64,000 nt of DNA from Erythrophleum ivorense. Lineage: Eukaryota; Streptophyta; Magnoliopsida; Fabales; Fabaceae. Under the pieces are notes generated by a model. It searched no databases. It worked only from the letters and a program-made list of their open reading frames with translations, and was not told the DNA's origin. Below, piece after piece: positions 13,057-25,970 of this stretch (position 1 is the stretch's first letter; every line of letters begins with the position of its first letter). Location of the stretch: NCBI GenBank assembly GCA_026724425.1, contig JAIUCV010000005.1, positions 38,971,784-39,035,783 of the forward strand, in the 5' to 3' direction. The position numbers and the translations under genes are program-made.

Positions 13057-13560
13057 GTTTTAGTGGCGACATACATGGCCACTAAAAGTTTTGATAGAAA
13101 ATTTTTTTTAGGTTCAAAAATTTAGAGCCCAAGCTTTTAGTGACAACCTAATTAGTCGCCACAAAAACTTTGGCTCGAGATTTTAGTGGCGATGATATGT
13201 TGCCACTAAAGGATTTCTTTGGTTGGAATAAATTTTAAAATTTTAGCAAATCTTTTCAACCTTTTAGTTATGACTCTATATTGCCACTAAGATTTTTTAG
13301 TGGCAATTCCTGGTTGTCACTTGTCGCCACTAAAATTTTGGCATAAAATTATTTATGCAATAGCATTAGTTTTAGTCTTAGGTCGCGCACTAAAGACTGT
13401 TACTAAATATTTTTAGTGGCAATTTTTGTTCATCGTCACTAAAAGTTCGGTCAAAATGCTACATTTTGTTTCACTCACAATGTTTAGTGACAATTCTTTT
13501 TTGTCGCCACTAATTGTGTTCTTTTAGTGACGACTTTATTTAGTTGCTACTAAAAATCAT
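13057..13560. repeat. CACTA subterminal hairpin array
   Basis: About eight copies of a motif close to 'ttttagtggcgac' and its inverse 'gtcgccactaaaa' are arranged as head-to-head hairpins. Examples lie near 13061-13095, 13135-13170, 13180-13210, 13296-13340, 13408-13442, 13480-13515 and 13521-13557. Such subterminal repeats are the expected transposase-binding arrays of CACTA elements. A weaker counterpart at the left end is seen at 11631-11700 ('ttagcaatgac', 'gtcatcactaa'). Confidence 0.8.
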
Positions 13561-13589
13561 CACTGAAAATCTATTTTTTTGTAGTGATT

Positions 13590-14365
13590 GTTTATAATCA
13601 AAATAACACAAATTTCAATTTAGTGAATTGAAAGTGATGAATTTAATGGAGAGAAAGTTCAAGTGTTCAGGCACTAGAGCTTTGTGTAAAATTTCTTTTG
13701 TTTATTGAGCTAAGAACATTGTACATTAATGTGCATAATAACATTTACATAGCTCATAAATGAGATAAGGCTCCTGTTGCTTAGAGGAAAAGCATACAAA
13801 TTAGAGCAATTCTTAAATTTGGCCAAAAAAGGAAATCTTTAATAAATGAATAGTTGAGATTGCCATATATCATTTAAAAATTAAAAAAAATTGCTAAATT
13901 TTCCATCTCTCTTCCCTTTTTTGCTAACGTTTCTTATTTTCTCTTGCACTATCTCCCTCATTTTTAAGAAAATACTAACATTTAATACATTAGTTATGTA
14001 GAGCATAACAATTTCCAAATTAGGTATTTTTGATTAAAATATTCTCACTCTTACACTAGACAAAATAAGGGTATTTAGGTAATTTTATCATAAACTTGCA
14101 TTTATTTTTTTGTGGGATAAATTTAAATACTCTTGCATTAACTATGCCTTCTTGGCAAAATGATATAAATGCCATTGTATTAATTTCATTTCTAGTGAAA
14201 AAGTGAAAGTGTTATAGTCAAATCATTCCATGTAGAAATTGTTATCTTTCACATTACTAATATGGAGATTAGCATTCTCCTTTCTTAACCTTTCTTAACC
14301 GGGTTACATTGTGGAGAGTTCGAGCTCTTCACTATTGAATCTTAAAACTAGTGCATTATTTAATT
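13590..14365. other. AT-rich intergenic stretch
   Basis: No gene is recognised. The part at 13660-13770 ('ttcaggcactagagc' followed by AT-rich text) loosely resembles a Copia-type LTR end, but no boundaries or duplicated flanks can be found. Confidence 0.4.
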
Positions 14366-15894
14366 TGTCATGATCCAAATTGGGCACGTGATCGGTACAA
14401 AGGTATAGCAGTACCTTGATCATAAGTCTTAAACTAGACGACATAAAACACATATATGACTCAAAACAAAATCTTCTAAATGGGGTACATATTAATTTAA
14501 TAAAAATTTAATTGAGTTTTCCCATAAACCTAATCATTTCTGAATTTACAATCTGTTCAAAATAATTAGACAATGAGAGCTTAATTGTCACAACCCTAAA
14601 AGGATGAGTGACTTGCATAAAACATGAGGTTAATCTCATTTTCATAATCCCACAAACTGGGATGTACACTAACATGCACATTAGAATATCCAAAATGCTT
14701 CAATTTACTATTGATTTAAAAAAAAAAAAATTGGTAGAGTCTTCCTTAGAAATTGGATTATCCAAATTGTTACAACTGCCCAAACTAGTCAATTTTCTAT
14801 AATACAATCCATGAAAACTTTGCTCTCTTGCTTTCAACATTCAAACATTAAAATTTCAAAATATTCTATATGGGAAGCAGGGATGTTAAATACTACCTAT
14901 GGTTTTAAGAGAGCCAATATATACAACATGTTTAACTTAAAAAGAGAACAAAAGAACATCATGACTTTTATTTGTAACATGTAAAATGAAGGAATGAGTT
15001 TTGAAAACTCAATGAGTAAATAATATACACCACAATAAGGAAACATGACAAGCAAAGACATGATTATTTAAATAAAAACATATTTAATTAATGAGTTTAC
15101 TAATAAAGGAAATTTTGTTTAAAATAATTATGTTAACGAATAAATAAATAATTTATGTGAATGAAATTAAAGAGAAGAATATTAAATTTAAAGTCAAATT
15201 ATCGTGTTATGATATAAATGAGAGTATGTATACAAGAAAGGCTTAAAATATAACAAATGGGAAGACCTTTTAACACAACAAATAATACACATGAGTATAC
15301 AGCTCATAAGGATAACTTACTAGATGCAGGCTCACAACCAACAAGAATAATAGTTAGACTCGAGCACACATTGTTATTATTTCATATATGCAAGTATATA
15401 TACATATCATTACAAATAACGCAATGATGAGAAAGTATCATTCCTTAACTTCTCTCAAAGAATTGTTACTAAGTAATTGCTAATTACTAAAATTAGAAAC
15501 AGGTAGTAAAAGTAACAAATGTGTAAGTAATTCAAAAATAAGAAATTCACAAACAAAAAGAAAGTTTCTCTTCTAAATTCCACAAGTAAAGGGGCCTAAG
15601 ATCACAACTTCCTCTAGCATTCCATTGGAACTCATTATCCTCTATAACCTTAATTTTAATAACATGTATTGCTAACTTAGGAATACTCTTAGTTATTTAT
15701 AAGTACATTTTGAATTACTTATAAACATATTCCCTTAACCAAATTCTTAGATCCTTATGAAATTAGTTATGTGGACTCCTTATATACATGTCCTAATTTA
15801 GTTTCATGAAGCTTTTGTGTGTATACAACTAAACACGAAAAATTAGTCTATATAAGTAAATATTTAACAATTAAACTACTTAAAGCATGAATAC
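14366..15894 (+). mobile_element. Possible partial LTR of another family (TGTCATGATCC start)
   Basis: The sequence from 14366 starts TGTCATGATCC, a style of start seen in other plant Gypsy LTRs, and differs from the TGTAACA family that fills the rest of the window. Its right part would have been split by element D at 15894 and may resume at 27867. I cannot find its end or a target duplication, so only the start word and the change of sequence type support the call. Confidence 0.3.
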
Positions 15895-18800
15895 TATAAC
15901 ACCATAGATTTCTAGCTTTGCTTCATGTTATTTCAAGGTTTTATTCCATGCATTTTGTAATGAGGCAAGAAAATGGCATAAAATATTGAGTTTGCTTGTA
16001 TTGCGCTATGCATAAATTTTTCTTTTGGAGTTCCGTGGGCTATATGGACTCATGTATCATATTCTCATATGTAACTACATAGATACAACTCATTTCTATC
16101 ACCAAAAGTGGCCTACAACTTGTGGAAAGAAAGGGAACACATAAAACTCATGGTTACATTTTTGACAAGAATTTTCCTTTCTCTGTCACAAACTTTGGAA
16201 AATCATAATTAATTCTATAAAAATATAAATCATGCATTCATTGTCATTCTAGAAAGATATACATATCTAATATATGATAAAAATATGTCCTAGATATGAA
16301 ACACAACACAGAAGATGCTTGACATTTGAAAAAGTGTAGAGGTCTGGCTGGCTACTGGTACTATCATAGGTTTTTGCTACAAACTTCAAAAATGTCTAAT
16401 TAATTCCATGAAAATTCAATCCATACAAATGATACCAATATAGAAAGCTACAGATGTTAGATAGAGGTAAAAAATAACTTTAGACTAGTTCAAGCACACC
16501 TATATCTCAAAACCTAATCAAATAGAACCTGAGGTCAGTTTAAGCACCTGATACTAGGTAGAATCTTTAAAAAATTCATGTCTCCCTCTCTAGACATCCA
16601 AATGGGGTGCTTCTAGTTGGCACAAGTCACTGGGAGTGTATAGTTTCTACCCATAAAATTTCATGGCAATTGGACATCATTTGACACCTGAGTGGCAAAA
16701 ATCAATTTCGAACCAGTATGAATAGTAATATGACCAAAATTAAAATTTTTTCCAACTTTGAAAATTCATCAAATATTCCATAGACCTCTGAAAATTCTGT
16801 TCTTCATCTTTCCAAAAATCTCTTAATAAGACCTAGATGCATGCCAAGTTTCAGACTAAGAAGAGCTCATTTGGACAGTTTGTGACATAGGGTTGCAAAA
16901 TACCCATTTTAAGCTTCATATGGGGTCTCAAGGTGTTCAATTTTGGTTCCTCTACTTTTGTGGCCACATGAGCATGTGGAAAAGCACTAAAATGATCTAT
17001 ACAACATGTCTCAAAGGGCTAATAACCCAGATTCTATAAATTCACTCATCCATCCCAAAGTTTACACATGAACATGCAAGTTCCATTTTGCCATTCAATG
17101 TCAAGATTTTGCTATAGCATTCCCATGGCATTAGTTCTCATACATACATCAAATACTATTCCATCATAGTATTACATTATTTTCCATTCATATGGTTACA
17201 AAATGAACAAAACAACACACTTTGTTGTCAATCTTTCATCTCCCCACTTGTTGGCTTCTATTACTTTAGTCATTTGCTCCACCTAATATGTTAAGATATT
17301 GGAGAGGAAGGAATGAGATTCAAAGAATCCCAATAGCTCATCTCTATTTCAAACACACATACTTGATGCAAGTTTCAAGTTTAGATGCATGTATGCCAAC
17401 ATGAAATTCTTAATCATACATAAAGCATTTTCTTCATTCATAAGGACATAGATAACACACATAAGCTTGCCAAAGCATTGGTTTAGCCTCACCCATTCTC
17501 TTTGGAACTTTTGGACTTACCTCACCTATTTTCAAAGGACTTTTGACTAAGCCTCACTCTTGCTAGAGACTTTTGGCTTTGTCTCACCCAACCTTAGGAC
17601 TTTTGGCTCATCCTCACCCTGATTAAGGGACTTTTGGCTTCACCAAGCTCAAGCAAACCAAAGGCATTAATCAAAGCATCATTTTAATACATAAGTAAAG
17701 TATCAAGATACAATGCATGTGAATGCTTGCTAGAAACATATTTCATGACTTTAAACATACACATACACATTTAAGACAAGAAAAACACTCAAGCATTCAT
17801 GAAAGATGGAGGAGAGAGCTACCTTGTTATCTATACAAGCTTTACTTTGCCTTACTCCTTCCCTTTTTCAGTTCCACAAGAACACTGAAGTAGGGTTGGT
17901 TTCCTTAGCCTAAACATCATAAATAACACTCAATTATATTCTTGAAGCAAGCCAAAGCATTCAATTTACTCTTAAGAACATACTTGGTTCCATAAGTCAC
18001 ATAATGATTCCATAAATGGCCTATTAAAGAAACCTTCATAATTCAAGTTCTTAGCTCCATTCTCTTCTCATATCTAGGCCTCTTGACCTCATTTAAGGTC
18101 TTTGGAGCCATTACACATTCATTTACAAAAGCCTAGACACAAGTTGCTTCATAAAGTCACATTATGGAAGCCATTGCCTCATCTCCCAATCCATGGCTTC
18201 TAAATTTTTCCCAAGGGTTCCTCCCACCTTCTACCATCATAAGAAGTCTAAAACCAAGGTTAGAACAAATTAAAACACTTATTAACCTATCCAAGTAGCC
18301 TAGGTTGAGACATGAGGGGGAAGAAGAGTTCATGGCCTTCTTGATTTTTCCTTGACAAGAGACACATTTGGGAGGCTTCTTAGAGGTCTTAGGAGCTCAA
18401 TCAAATACTCACACTTGCAAGGGAACTCATATATCAAATCAATTTTTGCAACGTATTCAAGAGCTCTACACTTTTCTAACTTAGAATTCCTTGGTTTTGC
18501 TTACAATTTCTTGACATATTCCAAGTTCCCACACTCTAATTTCATGGTTTCTTTTTAGTTTTAGGTTATAAATTTCCTCCCCTAGATAGTTTTGCTTTTA
18601 GGCGTTACACACACAAGGAAGAGCAAGAAGGAAGAAGTAACAAAATGCAAGAAATTACCTTGGGTTTAACCTTCTTTCAAGAGTGTTTCTTCTTGCCTTA
18701 GCTTCCTCTTTGAATTTCTAACTTTTCCCCTCTAGTTTAAGGCCATAATAGAACCATTTCACTTAGCAAAAACATGGAAAGATGAAGTAAAGAAAGGAGA

Positions 18801-19551
18801 GGAAGGCTTCAAGAAGAAAGACTATGGAAATCCTTAAATTTTCCTACCTTTTGTTAGCCTTTTCTTCCTCCTCTTAAGCTCTCTTAGTGCATCTCTCTCC
18901 CTTGGTCTCATGCTCTATTTTTGCTAGCAAGAAGGTCTATTAATCAAAGGCCAAAAGAAAACGTGCTTTAAGAAGGTGAAGAGTCCACTTTATGTACTTT
19001 TCTATTTTGCATTTTAGTCCCTATTCTTTGTTCTTATCATTTTGGCTCAAATAAACTCTTTTTTGAAATCTTTACTTTTCATCATATTCCTTAAGCTCTT
19101 AATCATAAGAATTGCCTTTGGAATCACTCAAAAAGGATCTAAAACTATTCTGAAACGTTTGATGAAAATTTCGGTCAACTGACGGTCAAAATCGCTTATT
19201 GGAGGAGTTTCAATTGTTCTAGGGGTTCCCATGGTTTTCAAGGCCTCTGAAAACCCTGAAAAGCTTAAATTTTCTATTTAAAAAGTCTTCCTATGAGTTT
19301 TCCAAATTTTCCAAAAATTACAAAAATGCCCCTACTTTCTTCGATAAAATTTTTGAACTCTTTTGGCTTTAATTTTTGGGCATCTTAAATATCAAATCCT
19401 CATTTTATAATATTTAAAATTTTATTGTGATTTTAGTTGGTCACAAATCCTTCTATTTTAGGGACTTCCTTTTATATTTGGCCTATTTCTGACGTTTATA
19501 GAGAAATTGAACAGTGTGTTTCTCACGTTTATGGAGGGACCGTATGTTACA
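15895..19551 (-). repeat. 3' LTR of element D
   Basis: It is 3,657 bp and reads on the plus strand from TATAACACC to TATGTTACA. It contains the minisatellite at about 17480-17645 and the conserved hairpin near 17303-17342. The leader reading frame found open in the other D LTR is broken here by one TAA where the other copy has CAA. Confidence 0.85.
17480..17645 (-). repeat. LTR minisatellite, D 3' LTR
   Basis: Five to six units of 30-31 bp contain 'ggacttttgg' and 'cctcaccc' on the plus strand. Confidence 0.8.
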
Positions 19552-19556
19552 TTTTT

Positions 19557-19566
19557 CCTCCCCTTA
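19557..19566 (-). promoter_or_regulatory. Polypurine tract of element D
   Basis: On the minus strand this reads 'taaggggagg', five bases before the 3' LTR. It follows 'ttttgaggatgaaattta', which resembles the FEDEI-like end of plant chromovirus pol. It would prime plus-strand DNA synthesis. Confidence 0.7.
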
Positions 19567-22500
19567 AATAAATTTCATCCTCAAAATTTGGGGTACACTT
19601 TCCTTACACTTTTATATTTTGGCTAACTACTCCTTTCTTTCCTTTCTTACTGGCTCTATACGCTTCTCTAAGGGATTACGCTCTTTAAAATTTTTCTTCG
19701 TTAGGGAATTTACACTGCTAGCTTTTAATAAGAGCTCTTCTTTTCTTGTACCTTTGTTATAGAGTATATACTAACTCCTTTCATAAGGGAAAGAAGCTTC
19801 TAACTCAAAGTCATACTTTTATGATTTTGGCCTTTTCTTAAGAGAGCTTATTAATCATATCTTATTAGTTTTAACCCGATCCTAGGTGTTAACATTCTTC
19901 TCAATAGACTCCTTTATATACCTCGGGAGACAATTCACTTAATGTTAAATCTCCTGTATTGTCTCCCAATGGCTCTTTGTAAGGTCTCATCATCTTTCTT
20001 TGATCATTACAACCATGAGAGATTTCTGTCTGTCTACTTACTTATTTAAATATACCGTCCACCGGTCCTCTTCGTGTTCTTTCTTTTCTCACTAGCTCAT
20101 CCCATAATCACAATTCATATTTCTCCTATCATAGGCCATACATCTTAATCACTTACTGGGATTACTGTTCCTTCAGGGAGTTTCCATTTTTAATTATCCC
20201 AGTTCCTCTGTTTACTAACATATTTGTTTCTTAAGGCTAAGACTTTTCCTTATTCCTTTTTTGCTCATTTACAAGTAGGCATATTATAGTCTTTCATCTC
20301 AAACTATTTAACATAACTTTACATTCTTCATGCTGCGTCAAAGAGCAACTACCACTAACTAATACTAAATTTTGGTGGGATGCTAACTATACTCAGTCTC
20401 GATCACTGGAGACATAATTTACCACTTGCCTTATTTAAAACCTACACCTGACCCCTTTCTAAATCTATAGTCTAGCATATAGGGATCTTTCCATCCCTCG
20501 GTCAGGGCTAACATTTGTTAGGTAGTGGTTTATCTGACTCTAGTTTGGGAAAGCTACTTTCTTGCTTTCCTTATCCCATATGCTACGCTTATCTAGCAAA
20601 GGTATAGTCAGTGGTTTAATTATATGAGTATAGCCTTACTGTTTCTGATGGCACTAGTCTACCAAACTTAGGAGATCTCTAGTCTCTGAGGCAAAAGCTA
20701 ACTGAAACTGTACTGGTCTCTGAGACTAATTGCTTTGTAAAAACTATCCTAGATTATCATCTCACTAGAGAACTATCATGCTGTAACTATGAGCTCTCTA
20801 TATCTTTATGGGATCTATTGCGACCCTTAGGTCTACTGCGACCTCTCAGAGCCCTGCTAAGATCTATTGCAACTCTTTATACTATGTTAGGATCTACTAC
20901 GATTTGTCTTTAGGAGATGTCAAAGCCTAAGATCACTGTATCTGAAAATAAAACACATGTTCACTAAGTCTAGTAACTATCGCTCATAATTTCTAAGGCT
21001 CAACTCAAATGTCTCGCATGCTCTTTTATGTGAAGTGGGTTTTGTATCATCTGATTTTCTATGATCCCATCATACTACTACTCAAGAGTATTTTAACTTT
21101 CCTTTACTACTTTTTATGAGATCCTTAGGTCCCTACTTCAGCCCCTTGTTACTTGGGCTTTCTTTTCTTACTCTAATTATGCTCAGTTATCTTTCCTCTC
21201 ACATCCTGCAATTTTTGACTATGCCCATATTCTACTTTTGAGTGCCTTAGCACTAGGACATCTCACACACTGAGTGTGGTTAACATCATTGGTAGGATAA
21301 AGGCTATACACTGGTCCTTTCTTATTTCATTTACATGTACTATAAGGGACTCAAGTTATGTATACTGGACTCATGTTATTTGAATCTGAACATTCTTTAC
21401 TATTAGCACTTTCTTTTCTATATTACTGTTCTTTACTAGGGATTCCTTTTCTACATGCTTTTCTTACTATTTTAATATTCCTAGAATTCCTTCACCTTTC
21501 TTTTCTAACTCATCTCATTCTTTAACTAACTAAAATACTCTTTAATTATCGGGACACTTTGGTGATTGATGTCATCATTTGCTACACACTGAAGTCACAC
21601 TACTACTAGGTTGGCCAGAACAATATCATGTAACCTTTGCTGCAAGAAAACCATAATATCAAACACTAATACACTGGTGTCTCATGACTGAGCTCAGAGC
21701 AAGTATCGCCAGTATATTATAAGTTTCCCAATAATCTAAAGTATCCCTCTCGTACTTTTCTCTGTCTACCCTATTCTCGTAGGATGATTGGGGAACATAG
21801 GACTCTTCATCTACTACATTCCGAGATCACTTTATATTTCCCAACTATTCTTTACTTCGGGCACTATCATACTAGAAGGCATCTATGCCAAGGATAAGTG
21901 TGCTTTCTCAAGTACTCAAGCACATCAACTGGATATTTATTCTCAATCTATTATGTCCTCAACTTAAATATTGTCATTTTTTCTCTTTCTTTTTACCTTT
22001 CCTATCCTTTTACTTAAGAAAAAGGATGCTCTACTATTGGCTACCTCTATTGCCAGTTCAGGTTTCTTTACGCTCAAGAGCACCCGCATTTTCCCGGGGT
22101 TCCTCTACTTATTCACTCTCTGTAACATCAAGGGGATCTACTCTCTCTTATACTCTTGCTTTGCTCTTAACTAGACCATCCCTTTGTAAGAAATTTTTAT
22201 TTCATATAATCCTAGGAACTACATTCTATGGCACTCTCGACTTACACACTTTCTCTGTATAATGCAAGACTTGCCTTCTTAGGCGGTTTCTAGCTCCCTT
22301 GAGCTTCACTGAGGGTACTAAGGCACTAACTGTTTGTCTCAACTCGTTTCTACGTCTGGATCAGAGCTAGGCTTTCTCTTTATTTAGCCTCTTTAATCTT
22401 ATCCCTAAGAGTATAGTATATTGATTTTAGGGTTCTACTAACCCAACCCAGGACACGTACTCTCAAGGTCCAGATTTTACCTTACTGAAAACTTATGCTC

Positions 22501-23652
22501 TACTGAGTGCTCTAATCACTTACGTGCCTTAACTCTATATCATTCTCATATTAGGGAGATCATCTAACTAGCTATTGGATCCCTATTTGTTACTTTTTTG
22601 AGCTCAGTCTATTCATTTAGTGATTACTAAAGCGAGGGCATCTCTTTTGTGGCTAGTTTCTCAGCTCTTTCCCACTTTCCTTATCACTATACCCTACAAT
22701 TCAAGGGGTCTATTGAGGGAAATTTGCTAACCACTACTGGGTGGTCTCCTTCACTCAGGATATCTTATTTTCCCTTTCTCGATCCAGGGAGAACTCTCAC
22801 TGAGCTTTCAATTAAATTAATATACTATTTGGTCACTTCCCTTAGGCTTCAACTTATATTTAGCCTGGACTACTTATCTCATTAGACCTGTAACTTACAA
22901 TAAACCCCATTAACTCCTATATATTTATAATGAATTTAACACCTTTAAACTATTCTCATTCTCTTTTCGGGATTTCTAACACTAGGCCAATCATACTCAT
23001 CTTTATGTATCACTTATGAAGTACACCCTATTTGTATATTCACTATATACATCACTAATATTACCCTCAGATTATATTAACATCGTATTAGTAGGGTCTT
23101 GGAGTCATTATAGTAGCTCATCATTCGTGACTACACAGGGTAGCATCCTAGGTTGGAGTCAACGCCTTGTAGGTAGATATCAATAACCTTATTATTCTTA
23201 TGTATGACATTCTCTAACTTTGATTGCTACCCACTTACAACATTCTCAGGTTAAGTCTCCACTTATGTTAGGCTTTTCTCAGTTTCAATTATTAGGCCCA
23301 CTACTCTTCTGTTACTTACTGGTCCTTTGTGTTCGCTAATGGACCATTTACTGCTCTTTTTCTTTACTTATATTAGAGGTCCCTACTTTTTGTATGACGA
23401 TTGACCTCACAACAGCTCATTTCTCAGGTTGGCCTGAATATGACTAACAAGGCCTTCCATACCGCTATACACTTCACTATCACTGGAAGCTTCTTCTTTA
23501 GCTATATAATCTGAGCCTCACTACCTCTGTATGTAGCCCAACATCAAACTAGAGGGTTTTACCTCTTGCTTACTCCATGCATCTTGCTTAATTCATGCAT
23601 AACTAATAACCATCTTTGGACTATCGGGGCTCTATAGGGTGTAACATGTAAC

Positions 23653-23862
23653 TCAAACTTCTAGCTTGAGGGAATAGTTTTTTGGGCTTTTTACATCATT
23701 GTAATATTCGGGTGTAACTCCTTCGACCCTTACTCTGTGCAGTAGTAGCTTTACCTCATATAGCGCTGACTCACTACTTGCTCTTGCATTGGGTAGGACA
23801 TCTCTGAATGGTCCGAGTGTGGCATTCAAGAAGATTAGGCCTCTCATAACCTCTATAGGCAA
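23653..23862 (-). other. Short frame at the gag position of element D
   Basis: The frame has about 64 codons from a shared ATG at 23847 and lies about 330 bases inside the 5' LTR, where gag would begin. Words such as 'VKLLLHRV' and 'FRDVLPNAR' recur at the equivalent place in element A (38019-38216), which has a 12-base in-frame length difference. I recognise no gag motif (no zinc knuckle). It may be a gag remnant or a non-coding segment that is open by chance. Confidence 0.35.
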
Positions 23863-24160
23863 GCCTCTCTAGCAACTATACAATTATCTTTTGTTGTTAA
23901 TACATAAAGCTTACTACTGATCCTAGTGACCTACCATAGATTATGGCGCTCTTGCCATGGGATAACTTAACTTTGTTTTAGAACTAGAGGCCAAACTCAC
24001 CCATAGCTTACCACCTACTCAAGACCATTCCACAACTTACTTAGCATGAACATAATCATGAGCCACCTTCACATACCCAAATACATCCTATAAAGACCTT
24101 TACATAGCCCTATAACCCCATCCTTAAGCCATATCCTAATCCTTAAAAGCCTGGAACTTT

Positions 24161-24173
24161 GCTCTAATACTAA
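24161..24173 (-). promoter_or_regulatory. Primer binding site of element D
   Basis: On the minus strand this reads 'ttagtattagagc', four bases inside the 5' LTR. It matches the plant initiator-Met-tRNA primer site (TGGTATCAGAGC) apart from two transitions. Confidence 0.75.
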
Positions 24174-25796
24174 CAAATATAACACCATAGATTTCTAACT
24201 TTTCCTCATGCTATTTCAAGGTTTTATTCCATGCATTTTGTAATGAGGCAAGAAAATGGCATAAAATATTGAGTTTTCTTGCGTTGCGCTATGCATAAAT
24301 TTTTCTTTCAAAGTCTCGTGGGACATATGGACTTATGTATCATATTCTAATATTTAACTACATAGATACAACTTATTTCTATCACCAAAAGTGCCCTACA
24401 ACTCCTAGAAAGCAAGGGAACACATAAAACTCATGGTTACATTTTCGGCTAGAATTTCCCTTTCTTTGTCACAAATTTTGAAAAATTATAACTAATTATA
24501 AAAAAATCAAAATCATGTATTCTTTATCATTTTGGAAAGCTACACATGTATAAATATATGATAAAAATATGTCCAGGACATGAAACACCACAAAAGACAT
24601 TTGACATTCAAAAAGGTGCAGAGGTCTGGTTGGCTACTGGTACTGTTATAGGTTTTTGCTACAAATTTTAAAAATATCTAATTAATTCCAAAAAAATTTA
24701 ATCCATACAAATGATATTAATCTAGAAAGCTACAGATGTTATATATAGGGAAAAAATAACTTTAGACCAGTTCAGGCACGCCCAGATCTCGAAACCTAAT
24801 CAAACAATACCTGAGGTTAGTTTGAATGCTTGATACTAGGTAGAATCTTTAAAAATTCATATCTTTCTCTCTAGAAATTCAAATAAGGTGCTTCTAGTTC
24901 ATACAAGTCACTAGGCATGTCTAGTTTCTCTCCATAAAATTTCATGGCAATTGGACATCATTTGGGCCCTAAGTGGAAGAAATCAATTTCGGACTAATAT
25001 GAACAGTAACATGACCAAAATTAGAATTTCTTCCAACTTTGAAAATTTATCAAATATTCCATAGACCTCTAAAAATTATGTTCTTTATCTTTCCAAAAAT
25101 CTCTCAATAAGAGCTAGATGTATGCCAAGTTTTAGACCAAGAAGAGCTCATTTGGACAATTTGTGATATAGGGTTGCCAAATGCCCATTTTAAGCTTCAT
25201 ATGGGGTCTCAAGGTGTCTAATTTCGGTTCCTCTACTTCTGTGGCCACATGAGTATGTGGGAAAGCACTAAAATGCTCTATCAAACATGTCTCAAAGGGC
25301 TAATAACCTAGATTTGATAAATTCACTCACCATCCCAAGGTTTACACATGAACATGCAAGTTTCATTTTGCCATTCATTGTCAAGATTTTGCTATAGCAT
25401 TCCCATGGCATTAGTTCTCATACATACATCAAATATTTTGGTAATCACACATGTTCAAATGATTACAAAACTATTCAATTATAGTATTACATCATTTTCC
25501 ATTCATATGGTTACAAAATGAACAAAACAACACACTTTGTTGTCAATCTTTCATCTCCCTACTTGTTGACTTCCATTACTTTATTCATTTGCTCCACCTA
25601 GCATGTTAAGATATTGGAGAGGAGGGAATGAGATTCAAAGAATCCCAATAGCTCATCTTCGTTTCAAACACACATACTTGATGCAAGTTTCAAGTCTAGA
25701 TGCATGTATGCCAACATGAAATTCTCAATCATACATAAAGCATTCTCTTCATTCATAAGGACATAAATAACACACATAAGCTTGCCAAAGCATTGG

Positions 25797-25970
25797 TTTA
25801 GCCTCACCTATTCTCTTTGGGACTTTTGGACTTGCCTCACCCATTTCAAAGGACTTTTGACTAAGCCTCACTCTTGCTAGAGACTTTTAGCTTTGTCTCA
25901 CCCAACCTTAGGGACTTTTGGCTCATCCTCACCCTAATTAAGGGACTTTTGGCTTCACCAAGCTCAAGCA
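25797..25970 (-). repeat. LTR minisatellite, D 5' LTR
   Basis: Six units of 30-31 bp contain 'ggacttttgg' and 'cctcaccc', nearly the same as in the D 3' LTR. Confidence 0.8.

Larger units (their letters stand above)
4490..13586. mobile_element. Non-autonomous CACTA (En/Spm) transposon split by a nested LTR
   Basis: The right end is 'ttttttgtagtg' at 13575-13586, the inverted CACTACAAAAAA terminus of plant CACTA elements. The left end starts with 'cacaacaaaagaaaa' at 4490, a one-base variant of the same terminus. Both ends continue inward through 'agattttc'. The left terminal repeat is interrupted after position 4515 by solo LTR A1 and resumes at 11631 with 'tattgccgctaaaa'. Removing the insertion leaves an element of about 1.98 kb. 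Flanking triplets are GTT (4487-4489) and ATT (13587-13589), a plausible 3-bp target duplication with one transition. The interior (11,700-13,000) is AT-rich with a CT microsatellite near 11,760 and a T run near 12,400. No transposase is present, so it would have depended on an autonomous CACTA element. Confidence 0.75.
19552..24177 (-). other. Non-coding interior of element D
   Basis: The 4.6-kb interior aligns in patches with the interior of element A (for example 21,260-21,330 with 40,570-40,595 plus 47,863-47,915). Frames are interrupted throughout. A small repeat at 20812-20903 has units like 'gatctattgcgac' with copies spaced 19, 30 and 30 bases. Only one short frame, at 23653-23862, has a counterpart in A. 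Confidence 0.65.

Noticed and set aside
13660..13770. Copia-type LTR end
   Set aside because: Only a loose resemblance in text; no terminal TG/CA boundary with flanking duplication could be found.
18352..18558. Plus-strand frame with a near copy at 26667-26873
   Set aside because: Both are antisense to the leader reading frame of the two D LTRs. Similarity follows from LTR identity.
21885..22262. 125-codon open frame, the longest in the window
   Set aside because: It is antisense within the non-coding interior of element D. The counterpart in A (39659-39937) is similar only because the interiors are homologous, and the composition is low-complexity Leu/Phe/Ser.
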